Origin: Carposina sasakii
Lineage: Eukaryota > Arthropoda > Insecta > Lepidoptera > Carposinidae
Direction of reading: 5' to 3'
DNA: 64,000 bases
Assembly (NCBI GenBank): GCA_014607495.2
Contig: CP053165.1
Coordinates: forward strand, 2,660,906 to 2,724,905
Shown: piece after piece, positions 33,552-45,800 of the stretch
How positions within the stretch are numbered: the first letter of the stretch is position 1
Layout: each line of letters starts with the position of its first letter
Notes under the pieces: generated by a model
Seen by the model: the letters and a program-made list of their open reading frames with translations, nothing else
Told to the model about the DNA's origin: nothing
Databases searched by the model: none
Made by a program: the position numbers and the translations under genes

Positions 33552-35626
33552 TTATTTCGGTACTATAGCGTTAATTCCCTGTACACACAACAAGTTACTA
33601 GATTTAGAAATTATTGTAGTTTTGAATTGGAATTCTCCATAAAAAAACGATTCCCCAAAAAATTTGCGAGCCGTGTCCGTTATGCTTACATTACTGAGGT
33701 AGATACCCTGAAATATAAAAATACATATATAGAAAAATAGTTATGATAACTTAAATATAAAGGCTCGAGCACACCGGATGCGTGTGCGTGCACGTAAGCG
33801 TAGACGTATACGTACCTCTGAGTTGTAATATATGGAACTGTATAGGCACGGGCAGACCGGATGCGTATGCGTAGACGTAAGCATAGACGTCAAGCGGTGA
33901 CAGTTCTATACATTAAACTCAGAGGTACGTGTACGTCTGGGCGAGCACACCGGATGCTTACATAGCACGCATACTGCACGCATCCGGTGTGCTCGAGCCT
34001 TTAATGTATGGAACTGTCACCGCTTGACGTCTATGCTTACGTCTACGCATACGCATTCGGTGTGTCCTGTCTCATACAGTTCCACACTTTACAACTCAGC
34101 GGTAGGTGCACGTCTACGCTTACGTGCACGCACACGCATCCGGTCTGCTCGAGCCATAAAATGTTGTCTACAACAAGTGCAATAAAACGCAATTAATTTG
34201 TTACATATAAGCAACTTTACGAACTATTTTGAGTGTTATACATTTTGTTCAACTAGTTATAATGTATATAATTTGACGGCCGATTGATATGGTTGGTAGT
34301 GACTCTGCCTGCGACGGGTTCGACGCATGGGTTTGAATTCCGGTAGAAGCAAACATTGATATAATGAATATCGATGTTTGTTTCCGAGTAATGGATGTTT
34401 CTATATTTGTCTATGCATTTATATACCGTTGCTTAGTGCCCACGACACAAGACCTTAGGGATCTTACTAGTTTTTATATATTGTGAATATTGATTATTCA
34501 CAATTATTATTATTGTTATTTAAAAATACCTATATATTTAAAATCGTACCTTTTTAATGACACAATTTTTCACTAAACCAAGATTGTTCGTAAAAATAGG
34601 GCCGAAAGCAAAATGATCACACGGATTTTGAATCTTGTGACTCCATAATATATTTTTCTTGTTGTTTTTGTAATTATATACTGCCATTTTCATCTGAAAT
34701 ATCAGAGATGTATTTTTTAGTGGGTAGGTACTATACAGGGTGTGTTTGACAGCCAGGAAAATACTGAAATGCTGGACAAATGCCGATGTGTTGAGTTATA
34801 CGACAGTATTATTACTCGCAGGAAATGTTTTTTTTTTATTTGATTATCAGCAATCTTTGCTCTCCGCGCCAATTGTATCGGGCGATCCTGTGACTTATTT
34901 GAACTTTCTTGATGGTAACTTTTTTTTGAAAATTATCTTTTGGTTATAATTTTATTTTTAAGTCATTATCTAAGGCCTAATTAAATAAACTAAACTATAT
35001 TTTTCCTGAAAATATGAAACAAATGTCGGAAAATTTTGGAATTTTCCTGTCAAATTATTTGTGTTTTCCAGAATCATGGTCTGAAGTTATGGTATCAATA
35101 TTTGCCTGGCTGTCACAAACACCCTGTATAATAATTATGCATAGAGGGAAATTAAAGAAAAATTAATCAACTTTCAATTACTTACCTCATGTATCTGAGT
35201 TTTTTCAAAAATTGTAAATGTAAAATATCCCATATCTTTGTCATTTTCTTTATTTATTATCAAAGAAAGATTACCAACATCCTTAAGTTTTGGTCCATGA
35301 CAAATATGGTAGTTGACTAAGTGTACGTCGTAGGGCCCCTAAAGAAAAGCAGAAAGAAATATTTTATAACTATCCGGAATCTTAATTATTTATTTCGATA
35401 GTACTTACACTTTTGATGTTAATCTTATCGAGAAAAACTAATAAATGTAAGTACTATGTTAGCTAACATATATATTTTCAATCAAAATTAAATTAAATCG
35501 AATTAAATTAATCAAATAAAAATAATAATAAATTAATTATATACTCACAAAATTATCAACTGAGAATATCAAATTAACTAAAAATACATTTAAAATTGTA
35601 AAACAACACCATAGTTTGGGCCACAT
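33552..35626 (-). CDS. Secreted four-cysteine protein, paralogue A (ML/DUF1091-like)
   Basis: Exons: 35626-35549 (26 codons, signal peptide MWPKLWCCFTILNVFLVNL then IFS), 35338-35186 (51), 34693-34550 (48) and 33707-33552 (51 codons and TAA). All introns are phase 0 with good GT-AG signals; total 176 residues. Motifs: GPYDVHLVNYHICHGPKLK at the start of exon 2; NPCDHFAF and KNCVIKKG across exons 3-4; FFGESFFYGEF; LLCVQG near the end. The four conserved cysteines (CHGP, NPC, NC, LC), G(I/V)Y after the third, and FFYG.F..K are the layout I associate with insect ML/MD-2-related and DUF1091-type secreted proteins, thought to bind lipids or hydrophobic ligands. That match is by memory and moderate. 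Intron 2 (492 bp) is 80% a MITE; intron 3 holds another MITE and a SINE. It is one of three tandem paralogues on the same strand. Confidence 0.78.
33771..34156. mobile_element. Foldback MITE (ggctcgagc family), composite copy
   Basis: Ends aggctcgagcacaccggatg and tctgctcgagcca are flanked by TAA on both sides (33768-33770, 34157-34159). The body is built of acgtaagcgtagacgta words in both orientations. At 386 bp it is longer than the 219-bp copies at 37073-37291 and 52693-52911, because a second end (cggtgtgctcgagcc at about 33982-33997) lies inside it. It is in intron 3 of paralogue A. Confidence 0.85.
34275..34475 (+). mobile_element. tRNA-derived SINE (family 2), plus orientation
   Basis: Reads gacggccgattgatatggtt, gtgactctgcctgcgac, gggtttgaattccggtag (decayed B box), then the body with acgacacaagaccttaggga. 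Same family as 17095-17345. In intron 3 of paralogue A. Confidence 0.75.
34736..35125. mobile_element. 390-bp MITE, TA target duplication (family 2)
   Basis: Termini cagggtgtgtttgacagcca and tggctgtcacaaacaccctg, TA flanks. Homologous to 22225-22680. It fills most of intron 2 of paralogue A, starting 42 bases upstream of exon 3. Confidence 0.88.
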
Positions 35627-36410
35627 CGCAAAATTATGTACAATATTGGTATTAAGTAATGAATAATATTAATGAATATCCAATAACTAAAAGAGGACGT
35701 ATGTATCCATTAGATCCTGTATACCTTTACCAACACAGAATTACAGGAAGGTAATCGAATAATGACATTATAATAATTCTAATGTGCTATTACAATGCAA
35801 ATTGTTATACTCGTAATAGGCATGTATATTATTAATAGCAGCATTAGGGTGGGTTCCCACGGTGAGTGATTTCGCGGACGGACGCGGACGCACCGATGGC
35901 TACGGACGGACGCACACCACGGATGCGTCTATATTACCACGGACGCTCCGTTTTCCACGATCCGTAGTGCGGGCTGGTGAAAAACAATTACATAATGACA
36001 TTATTTTTATAAAATTATTAATAAAGAAATGGAAAAAATTCTTCACCCGAGTGGGAATCGAACCCACGACCACTACAAACCGTGCCAGCCGCTCTAACCA
36101 CGTCAATTACTCGGATGACGAATTTTACCTTTATATTTGTTAAAAAAAAACGTTACATGGAGGCGAGGTCATTCGTGCTGACAACGGGCTTTACTATAAC
36201 TGATAAATCATTTCATTTCGAAGTTCCAGAGTGGGACACTATAGCGGGAACTAGACAAGCGAGTGCTCAGTTTGGGAAAGTCTTTAGGTACCTAGCGGCG
36301 ACTCAGCAGTGGGCAACTGTGAGATATGAAGGCGACTGTCATGAGAAACCCTGAGCTTTAATAGTACTTACGACGTACTCGTACCTACTCTAGCCAAAGA
36401 AAGATGAATA
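35627..36410. other. Intergenic repeats: SINE family 1 copy and unknown element
   Basis: 35845-35990 has cgcggacggacgcggacgca, likely a non-autonomous element. 36018-36102 is a 5'-truncated copy of the SINE at 8165-8270 (same attattaataaagaaatgga and B-box gggaatcgaacccacg). 36160-36354 is an unidentified open segment (agcagtgggcaactgtgaga) that looks like repeat DNA rather than a gene. Confidence 0.45.
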
Positions 36411-37072
36411 AATAGCTATTGTGACAGGATGTAGCTGTCTTCTTCAGACGTATGACAAACCCAAATTGACGTCCATTTTCATTTCCCCAAATAACTTCAC
36501 AAACCAAATTCCTCTGGCCCCGGCATACAGCATATTGTTACAATGGCCACTTGAAACCATCAGCTCAACTTTCCTGGTCAAGTGTAGGTAAAATTACCGG
36601 AAAATTGGAGTGCGTTAATTAAGCCGTATACGATTAAACAATCGTTTATAATTCGTATTCGATAGATACAAAGGCTTTGATAAAAGCATTTCCATGTTTG
36701 ACAAGTGGTTGGGATTGGACAATTTTGTGTTTGATGTGCCGCTGTTATAAAGTTTTCCAATTTTCTCGATTCGAACGGATCAAAGAAGGAAACTTTAAAC
36801 GATTGTTTAGATACATTTTTAATAATGGTTAATAATTTTCTATTTACATAATTAAAAGTATATTTTTAATTTACATTGTTAGAATGAAATAGGATTGACC
36901 ATGAAATGTTAAAGCAGGATTGAGCAGCCGCACCACTTATCAGTAGTAGTAGCTCAACATCTCACTTCCAGAATGGAAACTGAAGTGGTAGATCTGAAGT
37001 TGATTTTATTATATTTTGTTCCAATGAGAGATTTTCTGACAACTATTGAAAATAAAAAAAATAGTATAATAA
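36411..37072. other. Intergenic stretch, nothing recognised
   Basis: No exon or repeat shared with the window was found. Confidence 0.4.
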
Positions 37073-37291
37073 AGGCTCGAGCACACCGGATGCGTATGCG
37101 TGCACGTAAGCGTAGACGTACACGCACCTCTGACTTTAATGTATGGAACTGTCACCGCTTGACGTCTATGCTTACGTCTACGCATACGCATGCGATCTGC
37201 CCGTGGCTATACAGTTCCATACTATACAACTCAGCGGTACGTGCACGTCTACGCTTACGTGCACGCACACGCATTCGGTCTGCTCGAGCCT
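37073..37291. mobile_element. Foldback MITE (ggctcgagc family), 219 bp
   Basis: Ends aggctcgagcacaccggatg and ggtctgctcgagcct. TAA lies on the left; AAA on the right may be a mutated TAA. Same length as the copy at 52693-52911. Confidence 0.88.
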
Positions 37292-37411
37292 AAATCGCCT
37301 GGATGGATGGCGTGAGCGCATTTCCTACCCGAAGTTCTGTATGGTCATTGGTAAGTAAAATGAAATGATTATTTATTTGCTCAAAACATGGTACAATTAA
37401 CTTATTATTAC

Positions 37412-37660
37412 ACTAGTGGACGCCCGCGACTCCGTCCGCGTGGACCACAGAAAAAACAAAATGTTGAAATTATCCAGTATAAAAACATTTTCCCAGGATA
37501 AATAGTAGCCTATATGGTAAGTGGGACCTGTTACATTTCTGAAAACTGCATCAAAATCGGTTCAGCTGTTTCTGAGATTAGCGTGCACAAACGCACCGAC
37601 AAACAGACAAACAGATAAAAATTCAAAAAATCATTATTTGGGGTACTATTGCGTTGATAA
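37412..37660 (+). repeat. Dispersed repeat (ctagtggacgcccgcg family)
   Basis: Starts actagtggacgcccgcgact, continues with attatccagtataaaaacat and ends around cgcaccgacaaacagacaaa. Confidence 0.75.
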
Positions 37661-37689
37661 AGGTCTCCTATAATATTTTTTCTCATATA

Positions 37690-37800
37690 TCTTCCATGTA
37701 TTCAAAATTGGTCAGAAGTTGCACCATGTGGTTCTATCGGCCCTTGGTGCCCTGCCTACCCCGTAAGGGATAAAGACGTGATTATATGTATGTATGTATC
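37690..37800 (+). repeat. Dispersed repeat (tctatcggcccttggtgc family)
   Basis: Contains ttctatcggcccttggtgcc and ctgcctaccccgtaagggat, ending tatgtatgtatgta. Same family as 23470-23580. Confidence 0.65.
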
Positions 37801-38675
37801 TAGTGTTACTAGGTACCTAAGTGAAAATAAAAAGAATGTTCTGTTAGATTACAAATGTATTTATACTCATATGGTAAATGAGAACTCAAGCACGCGTTTT
37901 CATTTCTCCCATCGTGTAAGCGAGATGTCGCTCTACAATGCTGATAACGGCATCTCGTTTCCACAATGTAAACAATCTAGCTTTAAGTTCATGGTGACAT
38001 TGGTAACCCAGCACAGGTAGCATGATATCGGTGAAAGCGACATATCTCATATTTGATCTTCTAATCCACTGAAACTTTGAGTAGGTATATTAGGTATGTA
38101 GGTATTTTGTTTGATATATTCAATAGGAAAGAATTCCATAAAATTCCCACAGGAAAGGCAGAATCGGAAATTAAGGGCCCCTTCTCCCGAAGAATTAGGT
38201 ATTTAACGCACCGAGTCCGTTTGCACCTGCTTCGCAAGAGGGAGCCATCGTGATATAAACTTCGGTGCAGTGCGGGTGACGCATGATGACGGGCGAGTAC
38301 GCCACAGTATAATTAAATAAAAGAAGATAAATTCAATAACATAAGATGGGGGATACTAAGTAGACACATTTTATTTGCTATCCTCTGATTGTTTTTAGAC
38401 GTGATACTGTTTGTTATTGTTAATTATGATTGTTATGTTGTACTATTAAAAATTGTAGTAAAAATTATTAATAACAATTTCTTGTATATTATATAATTGC
38501 CAAACTCATGAAGAAGGCAATACTTTTTAACCCGGTATCCCGGTAGCCCTTTCTCGGAAAATAATGACATTTATTTTTTTCTGTAGTCCAAGTGGACGGA
38601 GTCGCGGGGATCATATAGTAAAATAATTAAGAAAAACATGTATATAACATTATTTGTATTAAAATTCAATAAAAT

Positions 38676-39656
38676 TTAGTCGACGTGTGCTAGTTCGGGT
38701 TTATTTTTATCGGCCCATGTGTTATGTCCCAATTTTGTACACGGGTCTACTCGAAGAAAAGGATCAAGGTCAAAGTCCTCAGGGCGCTGTCCTGCGGGCT
38801 TGGAGCTAGGACCTGGTTGCAGATCAGGAATGTGTTTAGGTTTCTCATTTTCTTTATTGTCGATTGATTGACATTCTTTAAGTGTTAAACTTCTTATTGG
38901 CATACCACGCGTATGTCTAGGGTTGACAATTTCCGGGAGTAAACATTTATAGTAAAACTGTATTAATTTGGACTCCATCTTTGATTTCCAAAATACGTCA
39001 TCTTTTAAAATTTTTTCTATGTATACTGGCTCTTTTTCTCCGGCCCAAATAGCAAATAAACACTCCCGGCGTCTTGTCACATGCAGTTGTCCCTGCACTT
39101 GGAAAAACCAATTACTGTTTTTATTTATTGTTGTTGTAAATGTTTTTTTATTAAATTTTAATATTTGAATTTTATTACATTCAATAGCTTTTTCTAAACC
39201 AATTTTTGATGCCGAAAAGGGACATTTTACTTCAACAACAATGTCATCACCAATAAGCCCATCTGGAGTAGCACCAATGAACGGGTAATCTTTATCTATA
39301 AATAGTCCACAGGGCTTAATAGATACATTTTCTTGTTGTTGTATTTTCTGTAATGCTTGTTGCTCGTTTTCAATACCATGTGCAATGGCTGCAACATGGG
39401 CTAAATTGGTTTTATACAATATATTTTTACTAGCGGTGCGGTGTCCTTTTGTACTTGCCTTTTGCAAATAGGACCGAAATTAGAGGCAGTAATTAGGTTT
39501 TTTCGGATCTCTAGCCATTCGCTACTATCTCTTTGTAATATCGTATTACGCTCAATCGCGTCTCTGTCATCAGTAAGAGTTCTAAATTTTTAAGAAATTC
39601 TTTTTTCGCTACTTCAAGTTCAGATTGAGACATATCTGGGTCTAAACTGGCAGGGC
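38676..39656 (-). pseudogene. YqaJ-type exonuclease domain of the TTAA transposon
   Basis: On the minus strand, the segment from about 39570 reads ERNTILQRDSSEWLEIR and then ITASNFGPICKR. A frameshift near 39430 follows, and then the open frame 39467-38676 with GATPDGL, VVEVKCP and FFQVQGQLHVT. These are the catalytic motifs of the YqaJ/lambda-exonuclease nuclease fold (Asp in TPDG, Glu-x-Lys in VEVK, Gln in the QxQGQ helix). The frame ends with a natural-looking tail and TAG at 38676. It continues the same protein as the transposase upstream (linker with SLDPDMSQSEL). At least two frameshifts (near 39555 and 39430) break it, so it is a relic. Confidence 0.8.
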
Positions 39657-41400
39657 CATAATCATGTTGCTTTCGATCTGCCAGTTTCCTAATTTTTTTA
39701 CTGGACGTTCTGAGTTGTTCTTTCTTTTCTGGGCTCTTTCCCTTTTCCTTTCAATAACTTCAGCTAACTTACCAACTAGTTGATTTTTATTTGTAACTGT
39801 GTTTAGCACATGCGATATTGCTGACTTATCGTTAAACGATATCACCGCAGCGGAACACCTCCCTTGGTAACTACGTTTTAGGGCATAATTTATTCTCTTC
39901 CCTCCTATACATTTCGCAATGACATTATTAAAACATTCGACAAGGTTCGTATTTACGTTTTCTATTAAACTTCGTGATTTTACAGCCACATACGAAAAAT
40001 CGAATTTATCCGGAACAGAAATGTTGAATTTTGAATGATTTTCAATCCGTCACTGTTAACTTTTTCTTTGTCACAGTTGTAATCTTGACACATTCTGTGA
40101 TCACCGTAAGCATGTGCTACGGAATTGATAATATCATTGTGAAGCACAGTTATAGCGTCATCTCTCGGTATTTCTGATTTATTAAGGTGTATAATTGACT
40201 TTACTATGGCTTTCCTCATGGACATGATTTTTAGATCCGTCAAAGTTTTTCGGTGTGCCAAAGGATATTTAGTTTCTGAAACCATACTACGCAATTTTTT
40301 ACATAGATTTCTCAAAATGTGGTTTCGACATTCTAATTTTTCTACTGTAATATTGTGTTCTTTATATGGATTTGCTTTTAGTACCTTTGCGTATGTCGAG
40401 GCATCTCCATCTGCAATCATTCTCCTATAAATTATGCCATACATCGGGATGGATAATTTAAACCCTTCGGTAACTATTTCGCCTTCCATAGAAGATGACG
40501 AACCACTGAAATTTTTAAAACATTTATGTTTTTTGGGAGTGGCATTTATGTTTTCTGCGCGAGCGCACATGAGGCAGTATTTATTTTTTACCGCTAGAAA
40601 AATAATTTTACCGGTTCTTCTACCAATAATTGCAGCAGTCCCAGACGTAGCCTTGTAGTTCGACCCATATGATCTTGCACACCAAGAAGCGTCGACGTAA
40701 ACATCAATTACTGCTATACCATTTTTAGTGCGACCTTCTGCGATAGCCAATTCTTTTTCTTCTTCAGCAGCATTTGCATCGATTCCGCTGCTGTTTTTTC
40801 ACAGCTTTCGTATACTTTATCCTGGAGTTTGCTGTGTAGTAATTTGTAGAAAACACAGGAATATTCATCGCAGAAAAAAGTTCTTCGAATTGCGAGTAGC
40901 CAATCCCTGATGCTACAATGCCAGTCGTAGCCGCGATATTTACATTGACATTAATTGCTGTGTCAGTATCTTCTGATTTTAAAATGCAAATTTGTTTACA
41001 AAAGTTACATTCAAACTTAAATACTGATAGTAGACCAATCCTTTTTTCACCGATTAGCTGAAAATTTCCCACTTTACAGTCAAATAAGTTGTTGTGACGT
41101 GCATTTTCTTGTAATTGACAAAACAAGTAATTGAGATCTACGATGCGTCTTCCTGATACTGGTTGGAACTTCTTCTCTTCTTTATTTTCAGCTTCAATGA
41201 TAAGGGGATAATCTTCAGTTTTTCTGCAACAATATAATGTCAGTCAAGTACCTAATGAAAGGGATTTATGTAAAATAATCATAATAAGCTTTAAGTAAAA
41301 AGAAGCATGTAAACTAAACTTACTCAGTATTGTCAAATCCGCCAGTCAGGTTAATTGCATCCAGGTCCACAACGGAATGTGATTTACTGCCATGTTCCAT
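39642..41400 (-). pseudogene. Mutator-like/Kolobok-type transposase of the TTAA transposon
   Basis: The coding remains run from ATG at 41400 (MEHGSKSHSVVDLDAINLTG), over an intron (about 41227-41336), through GRRIVDLNYLF and TTGIVASGIGYSQFEEL, to the catalytic region. That region has VDASW (first Asp), a knuckle-like CLMC...KHKC, GSSSSMEGEI, DGDASTY (second Asp) and NTNLVECFNNVIAKCIGGK (Glu). This order fits the metazoan Mutator-like transposase domain. Two frameshifts lie near 40815 and 40780, one near 40020 and one near 39690, so it cannot make an active enzyme. A lysine-rich segment at about 42170-42235 may be a 5' exon. Read together with the next domain, the ancestor was a single transposase-exonuclease protein. 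Confidence 0.78.
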
Positions 41401-42887
41401 TTCTCTGAAAATAATGGACCATTATGATATATTCCTAATTTGAAGTTAGAAGAACCTATGGCTGCTTTTGATAGTTTAAAAAAACTAGTAAAATTATGTG
41501 ACATAGCTTAACATTCTTGTGATTTACAGGTACATATTATAATTTTTTTTGAGTTAGTAACTTATGATACTGGCTGCGATACTTATGCGAGATTTGAAAA
41601 AAATCCCGCGCTTGCAATTGAGTATGCCCTCTAAAATGATCGTGCTCGCTTGTAATTGTTAGTAATCGCCGATTATGTAGAGGACACTAGAGGAGCCATA
41701 ATAGTGTTTTGTCTGCTTTACGTAAAATACAGCTTCTAAATTGTATCGAAGACCCACTCAGTATATACCTAGTTGTTAGACTGATAAATGAAATATTCTT
41801 ACGCGTGTTGCTCATCGGTGATTTTGTTGGACGTGAAAGTACCTTTCTCGGTGCGAGATCTCAATGCACTGAAATGATAATGTACTGTGTTATTTATTGC
41901 GAGCGTAATTGCACCTTTTCACAATTTGCCTTTCAATCTCCATCTGACTGTTCTGTCTTTCGTCTCTCTCGCACTCATTTCCTCTCGCTCACTACTTCCA
42001 TGCATCCATCTCACATGTATAGTGTATGTATACTTATTTGAGTACTCTGTGGTCATACTGACTTAGCTAGTCTTTGTCAGGTATCTGTTATTCTGATAAT
42101 GTTTTATTATAAAATGACCTGAAATTACATAATATAAGAAGAAAGGTAGGTATGAATAGATTACTTACGAAATATTCCTTCTTAGTTTCTTCACATCCGA
42201 TTTTTTTCTTCTTCGTTATTTTACTTCTTTTATTTGCCAATTTTAGTTAAGCAATTAATACACTAACTAAATTTATCTATTTATTTACACTACTTAAGTT
42301 AAAAACTACAAACTAATTTAAATATTATAAACAGTATTTTTTTTGTTATATTGCTGAATAAATATTACGCGCGCATCGACAATCTGGTCACGAGCAAAAG
42401 TGGTACGGTCCTACCTCGATGACGTCCGACTGGACACTGACGCGAAGGGACTCGGTGCGGGTAAAACATTTTTCTCGTTTTTTTTTTTATTAAAAATTTT
42501 GGAGTGTTATTATTATAAATCTAACCAATCATATCACTGTGAAAACTGATTTGCAATTGAAACGTTAAATTTTTATCAAAATTGCTTCTCCCAAAGTCTT
42601 ATAGCACTCAAAATGCTTTTAAAATCGACCTTGCTTCTAATTATTTTTTTATCTAGTAAAATGTTAAATAACTTGTTTCGAACCAAAAAAATCACTAGCT
42701 CGAATATAATTCTGTTCTATATATTTTTTTCCGATTTTTTTAAAGACGATTTCTTTAAAAACAACTGAATCTAAAAACGTAATTTCAGAAGAAGGGGCCC
42801 TTAAAAATCATATGCGGTTTATAGTAAGTCATAAACTCTTTAAACGAATGGACAGGCTTTTAATTTAATGGAGATTCGTAGCCGTAA

Positions 42888-45800
42888 CTAAAGCATTTTC
42901 TTATTCGGAACTATAGAATTGACTCCTTGTATACACACGATATTACCCGTTTTGGATATGAGGGTAGTTTTAAATTGAAAATCACCATAAAAAAAGGATT
43001 CGCCAAAAAAATTGTGCGCTAACTCCGTAATGTTTATAGTGCTGTTGTATACCCCCTGAAAAATAGAAAGGAATTAATAAAATTGTCAATAAGAATAGTC
43101 ACCTTTTTACCCACATAAGGAGAGTTATGTTTTACGAGTGTATGTATATTTTCTTTGGCACGCTCTGGAGCCTAACTTCTTGTCCATGGAGAAGGTATAA
43201 AAGAGGAGGTGGGACTATGAACTGAGTCGTGTGGCAATCGTGAGGCCATGACGTCATGATAGGGGCAGAGCTTCAGGGCCAGTGTGTGTAACGCAGTAGC
43301 TATAACCACACGCTTATGCAAGTTGTTTGGCTAGTCACTACAAGGTGGTTTCTATGTAAATGGGCAGGCCTACAGTGTTAGGATGCTCCCCTCGTCCCAT
43401 ACTTTACCCCCGCCCCCTGATTACGTAAAAGCAATAGCAAAGCCGAAGCCGCTCGATCACGATAATTGAGAGTGCGTGCGTACGCGCGACGAGCGCTCTG
43501 CGTCCTTCCGCGCGCCGCACCTCGCCATGTGGCATACTATTTTTGTATGAAAATATACTTAGCCGCTGCTGCTCTTTATTTCTTCTCCATGGGCTTGTCG
43601 CATTTGAGCTTGAGATGTGTCATTAGATTCGTCAGTCGTGAGAGTGACACTGGCTCAAAATTTTTATACAGACAAGTTGTTTATTATATTGTCTTTATTT
43701 ACTAGAGTAGGTACATACAACAGTTGCATTTCCTTCTCTGCGAAGGAACTGGGGATTCTTTCAGTTGACAAGCTGACAACTCAGTGATCATTGACATATT
43801 TATGTCCCCGATATAATGTTAGCAGCAGTGAATATATGTTATTAAACTAATACCTTTTTAATATCGCAGGTTTTTGGTGAATCTATAGGTATATACTTCA
43901 TGAAAATTTGGGTGAAGGCGAAATGCTCACAAGGATGTCGAATTTTGTGGTTCCATAATACGTTTCGTTGGTTATCTTTAATTGTAGATACTGTCATTCT
44001 CAACTGAGGATAAAAAAATATAATACTGGCATATATAAATTTTACTTTATAATCCTTCCTACTTCCTACTAATATTATAAATGCGAAAGTTTGTAAGTAT
44101 GGATGGATGGATGTTTGTTACTTTTTCACGTAAAAACAGCTGGAGCGATTTTAATAAAATTTGGTATGGAGTTAGCCGACACCCTGGATTAACACATAGG
44201 CTACAGTTTATCCCGGGAAAATATTTTTATCCCGGATAATTTCGACCCTTTTTTCTGCAGTCGCGGGCGTCCACTAGTTAATATTTTTTTAAAAAACGAA
44301 TATACAGGGTGTAATAGAAAGGGTATAACAGAAAGGACATTTCATAGATTTTCGCTTAACATACTGACACCTGTCGACTTGACACATACCTACCCCTTTT
44401 GTTACACCTTGTATAAGGTTCATATAAATTAAACTTCCATTATTACTCGTACGAGAGTCTTACGTAATGTTTCGTGTAATGAAGCGATGGATTAACAAAA
44501 AAAAATAGAACACAATCAAAATCAACCTATAGAACGATAGTCCTGAAGGCCAATTTGACGCACATTCATTGGTGCAACCGTGTCACCAAACGCACCTCTG
44601 TCGGCTAAATAGTCACTTGATATAGTATTACTCGTATTAATTTCACAATATTTTTTTAAAGATTTTGCTGATTTATATGATTATTATATTACGGAAATTA
44701 CGGAGGAACTACTGGATAAGCTTGATCGCCTGCTGAATGTGTGTATAAGATATGTCTTCGGCCTACGCAAGTATGACCACGTATCCGGATTCCGTGAGCA
44801 GTTAAAGTGGCTCAACATCAGAAACCGACGTAATCTCCATCTTCTCACTTTTCTGTTTAATAATTTAAACCACTCCCTTGCTCCCCAATACATCTCTGAA
44901 CGTTTTTTGTTCTTTACTTCCTCAGGTAGACCACTTCGGTCTAGTCGCAACAAAACTCTGCGCGAGCCCGAGCGCAATGCCGCTCTCTATTCTAGCTCCT
45001 TTACTGCCACGGCCGTCCGGTTGTGGAATGATTTGCCAGTGTCAATCCGCGAATCTACTTCTGTGGAGGTATTTAAGGTCAAAGTTTGCGAGTTCTACCT
45101 AAAAAGGCAGAATTCGTAACCGTGTGAAATTTGTTTGGGCATTTTTAATTTTATTTATTTTTCGTTTATGTTCTGACATAGTAAGTATTAATTATAACTT
45201 TATCAATTAAATTAAATGTTATTTTATTATTAGTATAATTTTATCAATAAATTAATACTATTTTATTTATAATGTAATGATATGTAATTTTAGATGAATG
45301 TATTGTTTTTCTTATCCACATCTCTGATAGTGCTACCAACAGATGTTATTCATAAGTAACCATAATTTATATGTATAATTAAAAAAAAAAAAAAAAAAAA
45401 AACAGGTTAGCTGGTAGAGAATGCCTTGCAAGGCATTAAGCTCGCCCTTGTACATGTGTTTTTTGCTGTAGTACAATAAAGAATTTTATCTATCTATCTA
45501 TCTATTATACCTCTCAACATCAATAAATAATAGTTTACTATTTTTCGACATTAAGAGAATTGCTGCGCGCAAAAAAAAGAGAAAAATATTTCATGACAAT
45601 CAATACAATGTCATTAATATTTTATGCCTGTTTTTTCGATTTACTCGTACGAGTAGAACACTTACTTCATAGAACTGGGTACTTTCGAACATAGTTATAT
45701 TGAAAAATCCCATTAACACATTTTCATCATTTTTAACAAATGTGAAGGTGATGTTGCCAACATCTCTCAGTTTCGGACCACGGCAGTGTCGGTAGTTTAG

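Larger units (their letters stand above)
38171..42804 (-). mobile_element. TTAA-flanked DNA transposon with transposase and YqaJ exonuclease (Kolobok-like)
   Basis: TTAA at 38171-38174 and 42801-42804 flanks a 4,626-bp unit whose ends are GGGCCCCTTCT and AGAAGGGGCCC. The ends match perfectly for 11 bases and imperfectly beyond (GAA...TTA). A 12-bp subterminal inverted pair, CGCACCGAGTCC at 38208-38219 and its complement at 42448-42459, adds support. Coding remains lie on the minus strand between about 42190 and 38676. TTAA duplications are characteristic of piggyBac and Kolobok; the transposase is not piggyBac-like. The right end is 84 bases from the stop codon of paralogue B. Confidence 0.85.

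Noticed and set aside
38171..42804. piggyBac element
   Set aside because: TTAA fits, but the transposase motifs (VDASW, DGDAST, NTNLVECFN) and the exonuclease domain are not those of piggyBac, and the ends are GGGCCCC rather than CCC-type piggyBac ends.
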